Origin: an uncultured Prevotella sp.
GTDB taxonomy: Bacteria; Bacteroidota; Bacteroidia; Bacteroidales; Bacteroidaceae
Assembly (NCBI GenBank): GCA_900550035.1
Contig: URQS01000041.1
Location: forward strand, 1-29,915
Direction of reading: 5' to 3'
Length of the DNA stretch: 29,915 nucleotides
The notes below the pieces were generated by a model. The model was not told where the DNA came from, did not search any database, and worked only from the letters and a program-made list of their open reading frames with translations. The translations under genes and the position numbers were made by a program. This document shows positions 14,151-22,370 of this stretch, one piece after another (the stretch's first letter is position 1; the number at the start of each line of letters is the position of its first letter).

Positions 14151-16246
14151 TTTATATAGAAGTCTTCCTTCTGGTCTTTATTGGCCGAGGAAGGCTTTTT
14201 TGTTTTAGTGGATTGCTTGCTGGGTTTGCCCTCTTTGTCAAACAGTCCGTAGGTGGTGCGTAGTACGGAGAATTCGGTGCGGCGGTTGAGCTGGTTGCAT
14301 ATCTCCTGCTTTGCCTTGTCGAGTTTTTGTATGAATTCCTCGCTGAGCACGTCGCCTTCCTTCAGCCAGTCGTATTTCTCGGTAAGCTTCTTGCGTATGG
14401 TCTTGGGTTTCTCCTTGCCATAGCCCACAGGTGTAAGGCGGTCGCGTGCTATGCCTTTGCCCACCAGATATTGCACCACCGATTCGGCTCGGCGTTGCGA
14501 CAGCGCCTTGTTGTACGCAGCCGAGCCCTTGTAGTCGCAATGGGCAGACAGTTCGATGGTTACGTTGGGGTTCTCATCCAGTATTTTTACGAGTGTGTCG
14601 AGAGCTTGCGCCGACTCAGGACGAAGTGTTGCCTTGTCGAAATCGTAGAATATATTGCTTATAAGCACAGGTGCAGTTATCGATGCAAGGGGAAATTGTA
14701 GTACGTATTCGTGCGACTCGTTGCGCTGTGCCACCGCTATTTCTTCCTTATGATTCAGAAAACCCTTGCATGTGGCAAGGAATATATAGTCGGTGCCAGG
14801 CTTCAGTACACGCTCAAACGAGCCGTCGCCACCCACGCTCAGCTTCTCGTTGGTGCCGTCGCTGCCCACCATATACACCAGTGCAGAGGGCAGTTCGTAG
14901 CCGTCCTTCTCGTACACCCATCCCTTCACGCTCTGAATAATCTCAGGATTTTCAAAGCTATATATGTGGTCCCATCCACGACCGTCGTTGCGATTGGACG
15001 CAAAGAAGCCACGGTTGTGTACACCCTCGAACGTCATTCCGAAGTCGTCAGCTTGCGAATTGAGCGGATAACCGGGATGCTGTATGTGGTATTTGCCGTC
15101 CTTGCCAACGGTGGCAATGAATATGTCGAGTCCGCCCATGCCCGGATGGCCGTCGCTTGAGAAGTAAAGGTCGCCGTTAGGTCGGAACGTCGGAAACATC
15201 TCGTTGCCCGGAGTGTTGATAGGTTCTCCAAGGTTTTCCACGCCACCAAGTCCGTTTGATGTCAACCGCACGCGCCAGATGTCCATACCACCAATTCCTC
15301 CAGGCATGTCGCTGACGAAGTACAGCCACTGTCCGTCGGGCGAAATGGCAGGGTGGGCATAGCTCGACAGCGTGTCGCCAGTAAGTTTCAGTTCGCTCGC
15401 CTTGCCCCATGCAGCGTCCGCACGTGTTGAGGTGACAATTTGCGCAAACCGTGGATAGTCTGGATTGCTGGTGCATTGCGTCAGATACATTGTGCCTTGG
15501 TCGGGCGTAAGGGCACAGGCGCCCTCGTCGTAGTCGGTGTTCAGTCCGCCCTCTACTGCTTCGGGCTTGGTCCAGTGGCCACGGTCGTCCTTCTGCGATA
15601 CGAAAATGTCGCCTGCCTTGGTGCCCGTGATGCCGCTGAGTTCAGAACCTTGAGCCTCGTTGCGGGTCGAAGTGAAGTACAGACGGTCGTGCTGGTCGCC
15701 GGCGAGAACGGGCGAGTAGTCGGCGCGTCGCGAATTGAATATGTCCATACGCTTCACCTTATAGCGCGAGCCTTCCTTCTTCCATGTGGGTGCTTTCTGT
15801 GCCGAAATGAGTCCGTTCTTGGCAAGAATGTCGTCGGGCATCGAGTCGAGCACAATCTTGAACTGCTGCTCCGCCTGACGGTACTGTCCGTTTTTAAGCA
15901 ACTGTCGGGCGTAAGCCAACCGGTGTTGTGGCGTGGCTTGCTTGTAGCGTATGGCGTTGGCATAGGCAGCTGCAGCCTTCTGCGAGGCGTTGATGCGCTC
16001 GTTGCACAGCGCCACCTTCAGTGCTATCTGTCCGCGCTGGGTGCGTTCCTTAGGCGGAGTCTTGGTGTAAGCCTGCTTGAATTGGTTGGCAGCGTCGTAG
16101 TATTCGCCTATGGCAAGATACTTCTCGCCACGCTTCAGGTTCTTGTCGGCTCCGCATCCCGTCAGCACCAAAGTCATGATGAGCATGAATGTGGCTGCTG
16201 TGATAACATTGTATCGGGTTGATGATTTGTGTAATGGCGTGTTCAC
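14147..16246 (-). CDS. porE: PorE-like type IX secretion lipoprotein (TPR, propeller, OmpA domain)
   Basis: A 699-residue outer-membrane lipoprotein. The lipobox LVLTGC puts the lipidated cysteine at 31. TPR-like helices cover about 35-160, with GEYYDAANQFKQAY and GQYRQAEQQFKIVL. A PD40-type beta-propeller covers about 175-435, with repeats such as SPDGQWLYFVSD and RPNGDLYFSSD. A carboxypeptidase-regulatory-like fold covers about 440-520, and the OmpA C-terminal peptidoglycan-binding domain starts near 530 (IFYDFDKATLRPES; ELSAHCDYKGS). This order matches Porphyromonas PorE, which anchors the type IX secretion machine to the cell wall. A general OmpA/PD40 lipoprotein paralogue is the alternative. 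No other secretion genes are in the window. Confidence 0.85.
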   Translation of the reverse strand: MNTPLHKSSTRYNVITAATFMLIMTLVLTGCGADKNLKRGEKYLAIGEYYDAANQFKQAYTKTPPKERTQRGQIALKVALCNERINASQKAAAAYANAIRYKQATPQHRLAYARQLLKNGQYRQAEQQFKIVLDSMPDDILAKNGLISAQKAPTWKKEGSRYKVKRMDIFNSRRADYSPVLAGDQHDRLYFTSTRNEAQGSELSGITGTKAGDIFVSQKDDRGHWTKPEAVEGGLNTDYDEGACALTPDQGTMYLTQCTSNPDYPRFAQIVTSTRADAAWGKASELKLTGDTLSSYAHPAISPDGQWLYFVSDMPGGIGGMDIWRVRLTSNGLGGVENLGEPINTPGNEMFPTFRPNGDLYFSSDGHPGMGGLDIFIATVGKDGKYHIQHPGYPLNSQADDFGMTFEGVHNRGFFASNRNDGRGWDHIYSFENPEIIQSVKGWVYEKDGYELPSALVYMVGSDGTNEKLSVGGDGSFERVLKPGTDYIFLATCKGFLNHKEEIAVAQRNESHEYVLQFPLASITAPVLISNIFYDFDKATLRPESAQALDTLVKILDENPNVTIELSAHCDYKGSAAYNKALSQRRAESVVQYLVGKGIARDRLTPVGYGKEKPKTIRKKLTEKYDWLKEGDVLSEEFIQKLDKAKQEICNQLNRRTEFSVLRTTYGLFDKEGKPSKQSTKTKKPSSANKDQKEDFYIN

Positions 16247-16371
16247 TTCTCTTAATTATAATGTGTGTGATAGTGCATAAACAATAAGTATAACGCAAGT
16301 TCAATGTCTTTATTGCTTAAAAAATATAGTGTTTTTGTGGCGTATGCAGTCCTGTTTCAAGAAATAATTAG

Positions 16372-16379
16372 TACATTTG
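16372..16379 (+). promoter_or_regulatory. -7 box before the cell-wall salvage genes
   Basis: TACATTTG matches TAnnTTTG and lies 51 bases before the small membrane protein ATG. No TTTG is found at the -33 distance. Confidence 0.45.
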
Positions 16380-16429
16380 CAGTTAACAAAATCATAAAAC
16401 TTAAGTAAATTTACTCGAAACAGAATATA

Positions 16430-16678
16430 ATGAGACTGAAAATAATCGTACTTTTCGTGATTATCTGCGGTGGAACCTACGCCCTAACCAAGTCGTTGAG
16501 CATTGCGGCTGGCGTGGCAATACTTCTGTATGTGGCAGATAGCTTGCTGGCTGTCTGGGCCGACCGCAAGAATCGCGAGTATTTCTATGGCGGCAAAGCC
16601 ACTACTGACAAATCTGCCGACGAAGCCGAAGGCAGCAATAACAAAGACAACAATGGAGAAACTGACCGAACTGTATAA
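16430..16678 (+). CDS. Small membrane protein upstream of the kinase
   Basis: An 82-residue protein with two closely spaced hydrophobic segments (about 4-20 and 24-44) and a hydrophilic tail rich in Asp, Asn, Lys and Glu. No known family is recognised. Evidence that it is a real gene: it follows a -7 box at a sensible distance, it has good membrane topology, and its end overlaps the start of the kinase-RapZ gene by 26 bp, which suggests coupled translation. It could anchor or regulate the downstream kinase, but that is only a guess from position. Confidence 0.65.
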   Translation: MRLKIIVLFVIICGGTYALTKSLSIAAGVAILLYVADSLLAVWADRKNREYFYGGKATTDKSADEAEGSNNKDNNGETDRTV

Positions 16679-18203
16679 TAAGTGGCATGGCTCTATGCCC
16701 GAATCTGCCGAACGCCTGGCTGGTGCAGGCAGCAACCGACAGTACTATCGCTTCACAGCCGAAGACGGCTCTACCGTAATAGGTGTCGTGGGCACAAGCC
16801 GCGACGAGAATCACGCTTTTGTTTATCTGGCACAACATTTCGAGCAACGTCAGTTGCCCGTGCCGCAAGTGTTGGCTGTCAGCGACGACGGACTGCGTTA
16901 TCTGCAGACTGACCTCGGCTCTGTATCGCTCTTCGATGCCGTTCGCGGCGGACGTGAAGCGGGCGGACGATACAATCTTGAGGAACAGGAACTGTTGAAG
17001 CGAACAATACGACAGTTGCCCAACATACAGATACGCGGTGCACGCGGACTCGACTGGCAGAACTGCTATCCTCAGCCCGAGTTTGACGAGGACAGCGTTC
17101 TGTTCGACCTCAACTACTTCAAGTATTGTTTCCTCAAACCTTCAGGACTCGATTTTCATGAACTGAAGCTTGAGGCAAACTTCCGTCTGATGGCAAAGGA
17201 CCTTACTTCGGAGCAGGTAGATTCGTTCCTCTATCGCGATTTCCAGGCTCGCAATGTAATGCTCGATGCCGGGGGCAATCCTTTCTTCATCGACTTCCAG
17301 GGCGGACGCAAGGGTCCGTACTACTACGACCTTGCCTCGTTCCTATGGCAAGCTTCGGCACGCTACAGCAACAAGCTGCGCCGCGAACTCGTATTGGAAT
17401 ATTACGAAGCGCTGAAGCAGTATACCGAGGTGCCAAGCGTGCGCCATTTCGTTACCCGCCTGAGTCTGTTCGTGCTGTTTCGTACTCTGCAGGTGCTCGG
17501 AACGTACGGATTCCGTGGCTACTTTGAGCGCAAGAAGCACTTCATCGAATCTATTCCGCCAGCCATGGACAATCTGCGTGAGCTGCTGAAGATGGGCGAA
17601 GACGTGTTCCCTTATCCGTATATGATGGACATGTTGCGCCGACTGACCGAACTGCCGCAATATGCGCATATCGAACAGCCTGCCGCATCGCGTGCCGACG
17701 GCTACAAGACAGCCGACAGCAACGTGTATGTAGCACATCCGCAAGACGGTCCGGCTACATTCTCCAAGTACGACGGCAAGGGTCCGCTGCGGGTGCGCGT
17801 GTTCAGCTTCTCTTATCGTAAGGGCATACCTGAGGATACTTCGGGCAATGGCGGAGGCTATGTGTTCGACTGCCGTTCTACTCACAATCCAGGACGTTAT
17901 GAGCCATACAAGAAGCTCACCGGACTCGACGAACCCGTGATACGATTCCTTGAGGATGATGGCGAGATTCTTACTTTCCTCGAAAGTGTGTACAAGTTGG
18001 CTGACGCTCATGTGAGGCGTTATATCGACCGAGGATTTACCGACCTTATGTTCTCGTTCGGATGTACTGGCGGACAGCATCGCAGCGTCTATTCGGCACA
18101 GCATCTGGCAGAGCATATACACAGCAAATTCGGCATCGAGGTACACGTGTGTCATAGAGAACAAGGCATAGAACAGACACTGCAGAGCACGTCGAAAGAC
18201 TGA
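16653..18203 (+). CDS. AmgK-like sugar kinase fused to RapZ C-terminal domain
   Basis: A 517-residue fusion. Residues 1-about 330 are an aminoglycoside-phosphotransferase-fold kinase with the catalytic loop YRDFQARN (Asp196, Asn201) and the metal-binding IDFQGGRKGPYYYDL (Asp214). This is the pattern of AmgK, which phosphorylates MurNAc and GlcNAc at C1. Residues about 378-510 are a RapZ C-terminal domain: RVRVFSFSYRKGIP, then GCTGGQHRS at 470-478. In E. coli RapZ this domain binds GlcN6P and the GlmZ/GlmY small RNAs. The RapZ P-loop domain is absent. The ATG at 16653 is used; the frame is open upstream, but that part overlaps the small membrane protein in another frame. A MurU-like gene follows, which supports the AmgK reading. 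Confidence 0.9.
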   Translation: MEKLTELYNKWHGSMPESAERLAGAGSNRQYYRFTAEDGSTVIGVVGTSRDENHAFVYLAQHFEQRQLPVPQVLAVSDDGLRYLQTDLGSVSLFDAVRGGREAGGRYNLEEQELLKRTIRQLPNIQIRGARGLDWQNCYPQPEFDEDSVLFDLNYFKYCFLKPSGLDFHELKLEANFRLMAKDLTSEQVDSFLYRDFQARNVMLDAGGNPFFIDFQGGRKGPYYYDLASFLWQASARYSNKLRRELVLEYYEALKQYTEVPSVRHFVTRLSLFVLFRTLQVLGTYGFRGYFERKKHFIESIPPAMDNLRELLKMGEDVFPYPYMMDMLRRLTELPQYAHIEQPAASRADGYKTADSNVYVAHPQDGPATFSKYDGKGPLRVRVFSFSYRKGIPEDTSGNGGGYVFDCRSTHNPGRYEPYKKLTGLDEPVIRFLEDDGEILTFLESVYKLADAHVRRYIDRGFTDLMFSFGCTGGQHRSVYSAQHLAEHIHSKFGIEVHVCHREQGIEQTLQSTSKD

Positions 18204-18256
18204 GTTCGAGCTGCAATCAGAAGACAAAAGCTATATAAATAGCTACATTTATACAC

Positions 18257-18301
18257 AATCCCGTTAAAAAGTTGAGGCAAGCTTTACTTTTTAACGGGAT
18301 T
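18257..18301 (+). terminator. Terminator after the kinase-RapZ gene
   Basis: A 15-bp perfect inverted repeat (18257-18271 and 18287-18301; core cccgttaaaaag/ctttttaacggg) with a 15-nt loop is followed by a short T-run. Its right arm overlaps the spacer of the downstream murU promoter, so the hairpin and the promoter share DNA. Confidence 0.75.
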
Positions 18302-18314
18302 TTCAGTAACTTTG
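18283..18314 (+). promoter_or_regulatory. Promoter of murU-guaA
   Basis: TAACTTTG (18307-18314) is a full -7 match. TTTA (18283-18286) lies 20 bp upstream as a three-of-four -33 match. It overlaps the right arm of the terminator. Confidence 0.55.
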
Positions 18315-18340
18315 CATCACAACTTTACATCCTTAAATAT

Positions 18341-19132
18341 ATGATGCAAGCAATGATTTTCGCGGCTGGACTGGGCACGCGCCTTAAACCGCTCACCGAC
18401 ACAATGCCTAAAGCTCTGGTGAGGGTAGGGGGTGAGCCGCTCATTAAGCGCGTCATCATGAATCTTGCTGCGGCTGGCGTTGACCGTATTGTAGTCAACG
18501 TGCATCACTTTGCCGAGCAAATAATCGACTATCTTAAAGACAATGATAACTTCGGACTCGACATTCGCATATCTGACGAGACTGCCGGACTGCTCGAAAC
18601 AGGAGGCGGCATAAAGAAGGCTGCGCCATTGTTCGACTCCACTGCTCCTATACTTATTCACAATGTAGATATTCTTAGCAATGTCAATCTTAGGGAGTTC
18701 TACCAAGTCGCTTCGCTAAGTGAAAATGGAAAAGTGAAGAGTGAAGAATCCAATTGCCGTGATGATGTCGATGCTGTATTGCTTGTCAGTTGGCGTAAGA
18801 CCAAGCGCTATTTGCTCTTCAATGACGACATGAAGCTTGTGGGATGGACCAACATCGAGACGGGAGAAGTGCGAAGCCCTTATCCCGAACTCAACCCGAA
18901 GGAATGCCGAATGTATGCCTTTGCCGGAATACACGCATTGTCGCCACGTCTGCTTAAGATGATGGACGAATTCCCCGACCGCTTTGGTATTATCGACTTC
19001 TATCTGAAGGCGTGCGCCACACATAACATAAAAGGTTATGTCAAGGACGACTTGAAGCTGATGGATATTGGCAAACTTGACACTCTTGCACAAGCCGAAG
19101 AGTTCCTTGAGGAATTACGAGTTTCGAATTAG
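18341..19132 (+). CDS. murU: MurU-like MurNAc-1-phosphate uridylyltransferase
   Basis: A 263-residue nucleotidyltransferase. The N-terminus has the signature AAGLGTRLKPLTDTMPKAL (about 8-26), then VNVHHFAEQIIDYL, ETGGGIKKA and HNVDILSNVNL, the layout of MurU. MurU makes UDP-MurNAc from MurNAc-1-phosphate and UTP, bypassing de novo synthesis, and works after AmgK. The ATG at 18341 (or 18344) is chosen because an in-frame TTG upstream lies in the terminator loop. A charged insert of about 15 residues (near 125-140) is encoded by heptanucleotide repeats. The C-terminal LRVSN and the stop codon are also made of heptamers. A mannose-1-phosphate type transferase is the alternative. Confidence 0.87.
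   Translation: MMQAMIFAAGLGTRLKPLTDTMPKALVRVGGEPLIKRVIMNLAAAGVDRIVVNVHHFAEQIIDYLKDNDNFGLDIRISDETAGLLETGGGIKKAAPLFDSTAPILIHNVDILSNVNLREFYQVASLSENGKVKSEESNCRDDVDAVLLVSWRKTKRYLLFNDDMKLVGWTNIETGEVRSPYPELNPKECRMYAFAGIHALSPRLLKMMDEFPDRFGIIDFYLKACATHNIKGYVKDDLKLMDIGKLDTLAQAEEFLEELRVSN
18719..18746 (+). repeat. Heptanucleotide array inside murU
   Basis: Four units: agtgaaa, atggaaa, agtgaag, agtgaag. They encode the charged insert SENGKVKSEE between the HNVDILSN motif and the VLLVSWRK strand. Seven is not a multiple of three, so gain or loss of one unit would shift the frame. Confidence 0.75.
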
Positions 19133-19189
19133 GAATTACGAGTTAGGAATTAGGAATTAGGAGTTACGAGTTAGGAATTAGGAGTTTCA
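19113..19189 (+). repeat. Eleven-unit heptanucleotide array over the murU stop codon
   Basis: Eleven contiguous units of the form aRttaSg, mostly aattagg and agttagg (with two tttc variants), run from 19113 to 19189. The first three units encode the last murU residues and its TAG stop. The rest fill the intergenic space. Confidence 0.85.
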
Positions 19190-19200
19190 CTCCAATTTCA

Positions 19201-19249
19201 CATTTAACATTTAACATTTAACATTTAACATTTAACAATTAACATTTAA
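19201..19249 (+). repeat. Seven-unit catttaa array upstream of guaA
   Basis: Units 1-5 and 7 are catttaa and unit 6 is caattaa. Degenerate units (caatataa, caactaa, caatataa) follow to the guaA ATG. The array forms most of the guaA leader. No TAnnTTTG box is present between murU and guaA, so guaA probably relies on the murU transcript or on an unusual promoter. Confidence 0.85.
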
Positions 19250-19278
19250 CAATATAACAACTAACAATATAATAACAA

Positions 19279-20889
19279 ATGCAACAGAAGATTATAATTC
19301 TTGATTTCGGTTCGCAGACCACGCAGCTTATCGGTCGCCGTGTACGCGAATTGGACACCTTCTGCGAGATTATGCCTTACAACAAGTTCCCGAAGGACGA
19401 CCCCAGCGTTATCGGTGTCATCCTCAGCGGAAGCCCCTATTCGGTACACGATAAGGAGGCGTTCAAGGTTGACTTGAGCCAGTTTGTAGGACGCATCCCG
19501 GTGCTTGGCATCTGCTATGGCGCACAGTTCATTTCTTACGCCAACGGTGGAAAGGTTGAGGCAGCCGACTCTCGTGAGTACGGACGCGCCAATCTCGAGC
19601 ACTTCGATGCCGAGAATCCGCTGTTCAACGGATTTGTTGAGAACTCGCAGGTGTGGATGAGCCACGGTGACACCATCACAGCCATCCCCGAAGACTACAA
19701 GTGCATCGCATCTACAGCCAATGTCAAGTTTGCTGCTTATGCTTCTACCAAGCAGCCGGTATGGGCTGTTCAGTTCCATCCCGAGGTGTTCCACTCATTG
19801 CAGGGTACACAGCTTCTCAAGAACTTCGTAGTAGACATCTGCGGAAGCCGTCAGGACTGGAGCGCCGACTCGTTCGTTGAGACAACCGTAGCCGAGCTTA
19901 AGGCTCAGTTGGGCGACGATAAGGTAATCCTCGGTCTGTCGGGTGGTGTTGACTCAAGCGTTGCAGCTGTACTCCTTAACAAGGCTATCGGCAGCAACCT
20001 CACATGTATCTTCGTTGACCACGGAATGTTGCGCAAGAACGAGTTCCGCGATGTAATGGAGGATTACAAGTGTCTCGGTCTGAACGTTATCGGTGTTGAC
20101 GCATCAGAGAAGTTCTTCAACGACTTGGCTGGTGTAACCGATCCTGAGGAGAAGCGTAAGATTATCGGCCGCGACTTCGTTGAGGTGTTCAACGCTGAGG
20201 CTAAGAAGCAGACTGGTGCCAAGTGGCTTGCACAGGGCACTATCTATCCCGACCGTATCGAGTCGCTCAACATCACTGGTAAGGTTATCAAGAGCCACCA
20301 CAACGTAGGCGGTCTGCCTAAGGAGATGAACCTCCAGCTGTGCGAGCCGTTGAAGTGGCTGGTCAAGGACGAGGTTCGTCGTGTAGGTCGCTCAATGGGT
20401 ATGCCCGAGCACTTGATTACACGTCATCCGTTCCCAGGTCCAGGCTTGGCAGTACGTATTCTTGGCGACATCACTCCCGAGAAGGTACGCATACTTCAGG
20501 ATGCTGACGACATCTATATCCGCGGTTTGCGCGATTACAAGGTGAAGTTGAGCGGTGAGGATGCACGTCGTGTGCTTGCAGCCGGTGTTCCTGCCGACAT
20601 GCACGACGGCGAGATTGAGGTTTCGCTCTACGATCAGATTTGGCAGGCTGGTACAGTATTGCTCTCTACCGTACGCTCTGTAGGCGTTATGGGCGACGAG
20701 CGCACATACGAGCATCCAGTAGCTCTGCGTGCCGTTACATCTACCGACGCTATGACAGCCGACTGGGCACATCTGCCTTACGACTTCATGGCAAAGGTTT
20801 CTAACGAGATTATCAACAAGGTGCGTGGCGTTAACCGCGTATGCTATGACATCTCATCAAAGCCACCATCAACAATCGAGTGGGAGTAA
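19279..20889 (+). CDS. guaA: GMP synthase (glutamine-hydrolysing)
   Basis: A 536-residue enzyme that converts XMP to GMP using ATP and glutamine. The N-terminal glutamine amidotransferase domain has Cys79 in GICYGAQ and His167/Glu169 in QFHPEV. The ATP-pyrophosphatase domain has the PP-loop SGGVDSS at 221-227. The C-terminal dimerisation part ends VCYDISSKPPSTIEWE, the usual GuaA ending. The length is slightly above the usual 510-525. It follows murU by 146 bp, all of it heptanucleotide repeats, and ends at a strong bidirectional terminator. Codon use looks like that of a highly expressed housekeeping gene. Confidence 0.98.
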   Translation: MQQKIIILDFGSQTTQLIGRRVRELDTFCEIMPYNKFPKDDPSVIGVILSGSPYSVHDKEAFKVDLSQFVGRIPVLGICYGAQFISYANGGKVEAADSREYGRANLEHFDAENPLFNGFVENSQVWMSHGDTITAIPEDYKCIASTANVKFAAYASTKQPVWAVQFHPEVFHSLQGTQLLKNFVVDICGSRQDWSADSFVETTVAELKAQLGDDKVILGLSGGVDSSVAAVLLNKAIGSNLTCIFVDHGMLRKNEFRDVMEDYKCLGLNVIGVDASEKFFNDLAGVTDPEEKRKIIGRDFVEVFNAEAKKQTGAKWLAQGTIYPDRIESLNITGKVIKSHHNVGGLPKEMNLQLCEPLKWLVKDEVRRVGRSMGMPEHLITRHPFPGPGLAVRILGDITPEKVRILQDADDIYIRGLRDYKVKLSGEDARRVLAAGVPADMHDGEIEVSLYDQIWQAGTVLLSTVRSVGVMGDERTYEHPVALRAVTSTDAMTADWAHLPYDFMAKVSNEIINKVRGVNRVCYDISSKPPSTIEWE

Positions 20890-20914
20890 AATCAATCCCA
20901 ACTGATACATAAAA

Positions 20915-20958
20915 AGGGGGTATCAAAACGGAATCAGTTCCAGTTTTTGATACCCCCT
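20915..20958. terminator. Bidirectional terminator between guaA and the serine hydrolase
   Basis: A 14-bp perfect stem (20915-20928 and 20945-20958; agggggtatcaaaa/ttttgataccccct) has a T-rich tail on both strands. It serves guaA on the plus strand and the serine hydrolase gene on the minus strand. Confidence 0.9.
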
Positions 20959-21010
20959 CTTCTTTTTGGAGTCTTTGTTATGTAAAGATGCCTTTGTTGT
21001 ATAAACGTAT

Positions 21011-22354
21011 TTAGTTTATAAACATATTGCGTTTTGGCATTTTGCTTCCAAAGCGCTTGCGTAGTTTTTCGAACAGCGCCATTGTGTCTTGCGAGAACTT
21101 GTGTCCCTTCCATGTACTTGTGTTGGTGATGAACACCCAGCACTCGCCGTCGGGATAGCGCAGTACAAGTGCCGATGTGCCTACAAGCGAACCGGTACGT
21201 ATCCACGGACGGTTGCGCGGCGTGAAGTTCCATCCGAGTGAGAACTGATGGTCGGGCATTTCCTGCGTCATCAGTTTCACGGCTTGTGGCGATATCACGT
21301 CAGGTACGGTACGGTCGCCGTCGATTGATGCTACCAGTCGGCACAGTTCGGCAGCCGATGCCACCCATGCACCTGCGCCAAGAGCCGTCGTTATGTCGTT
21401 CTCGCCATAGCAACGCACCACCATTCTTCCGGAGTTGTTGAATTCGGGTACAGGTACCGAACTTGAGTGCATATAGTACACCGTCTCGTTCGGGCGGCGA
21501 TCCTTCAGATAGTTACCCGCTATGTGGAAGTCGTAGCATCCTGCCGGATTCAGAACATAGCGCTGCATGAAGTCGTTGTAGCTCATGCCCGTGCGCTTCT
21601 CGATAATCAGCGACAGCAGCGTATAGCCTATGTTGCAGTAGCGTTGTGCAGTTCCGGGCGTATAGCCAAGATGTCGGCGCAGCACGATGCGCAGCAGAGT
21701 GCGGTGGTCGGGTGGGGTGGTGAGGTGGTTCAGCTGCATTATGTAGCGAGTCGAGAATATGGCGTCGCCTGCATAATTGGTGAATCCCGCCTTGTGTCGC
21801 AACAGTTGTTCGACGGTTATGTCGAAGTATCGTTTGTCGCGTATTGAGTTGACGTAGAACGTGTCGTTGAGTATTCCCTTCGGTCCGAACACCTTGTCGC
21901 TAAGGCGTATCTTGCCCATATCGCGCAATTTCATTATGCCAGTAGCAGTGACCAGTTTCGACACCGAAGCCATGCGCATAATATACGACGGCTCCATTGG
22001 TATCTTGTGGTCCTTGTCGGCATAGCCGAATCCGCGGGCATACAGCAGCGAGTCGTGGCGCGATATTGCCAGCTGTGCACCGTGTATTTCCCAACGCTTC
22101 AGATAGCGTTGCATGATAGAGTCCATGGCGTGCAGCTCGGGTTGTGCCGAGAGGGCATTGGTGAGCGTGTCGTTGAGATGCTTGCGGTTGCTTGCTTCGT
22201 ATATCGAGTCTTTCTCTTGGCTTTTGTCGCTTGAGCACGATGAGCATGTGCATCGGCAGATGCTTGATATGATGACAACGATAAAGGTGAGGCATCCCAA
22301 GCAGGACAGCCTCACCTTTGTACGATATTGTTTCTTTATTCTATATCCGAACAT
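21011..22354 (-). CDS. Class-C beta-lactamase-fold serine hydrolase
   Basis: A 448-residue beta-lactamase/transpeptidase-like protein. After a basic N-terminus there is one hydrophobic segment (about 15-33) followed by a Cys-rich stretch (CRCTCSSCSS), so it is either membrane-anchored or a lipoprotein facing the periplasm. The active site shows SVSK (Ser130, Lys133) and YCN (Tyr239, Asn241), and RTG near the C-terminus replaces the usual KTG/HxG box. Such proteins are often peptidases or esterases acting on D-amino acid peptides. The start at 22354 is preferred: it lies 16 bp after the fhs stop, while an upstream ATG (22402) would overlap fhs. Co-transcription with fhs is likely. Confidence 0.87.
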   Translation of the reverse strand: MFGYRIKKQYRTKVRLSCLGCLTFIVVIISSICRCTCSSCSSDKSQEKDSIYEASNRKHLNDTLTNALSAQPELHAMDSIMQRYLKRWEIHGAQLAISRHDSLLYARGFGYADKDHKIPMEPSYIMRMASVSKLVTATGIMKLRDMGKIRLSDKVFGPKGILNDTFYVNSIRDKRYFDITVEQLLRHKAGFTNYAGDAIFSTRYIMQLNHLTTPPDHRTLLRIVLRRHLGYTPGTAQRYCNIGYTLLSLIIEKRTGMSYNDFMQRYVLNPAGCYDFHIAGNYLKDRRPNETVYYMHSSSVPVPEFNNSGRMVVRCYGENDITTALGAGAWVASAAELCRLVASIDGDRTVPDVISPQAVKLMTQEMPDHQFSLGWNFTPRNRPWIRTGSLVGTSALVLRYPDGECWVFITNTSTWKGHKFSQDTMALFEKLRKRFGSKMPKRNMFIN

Positions 22355-22370
22355 TTCTGAATATTGGGTA

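Noticed and set aside
15440..16222. Plus-strand ORF of 260 codons
   Set aside because: Antisense to the TPR and propeller part of the porE-like gene.
17343..18227. Minus-strand ORF of 294 codons
   Set aside because: Antisense to the kinase-RapZ fusion, whose motifs are clear in the plus strand.
19113..19249. CRISPR-like array
   Set aside because: Units are 7 bp, contiguous and without spacers, so this is a short tandem repeat and not CRISPR.
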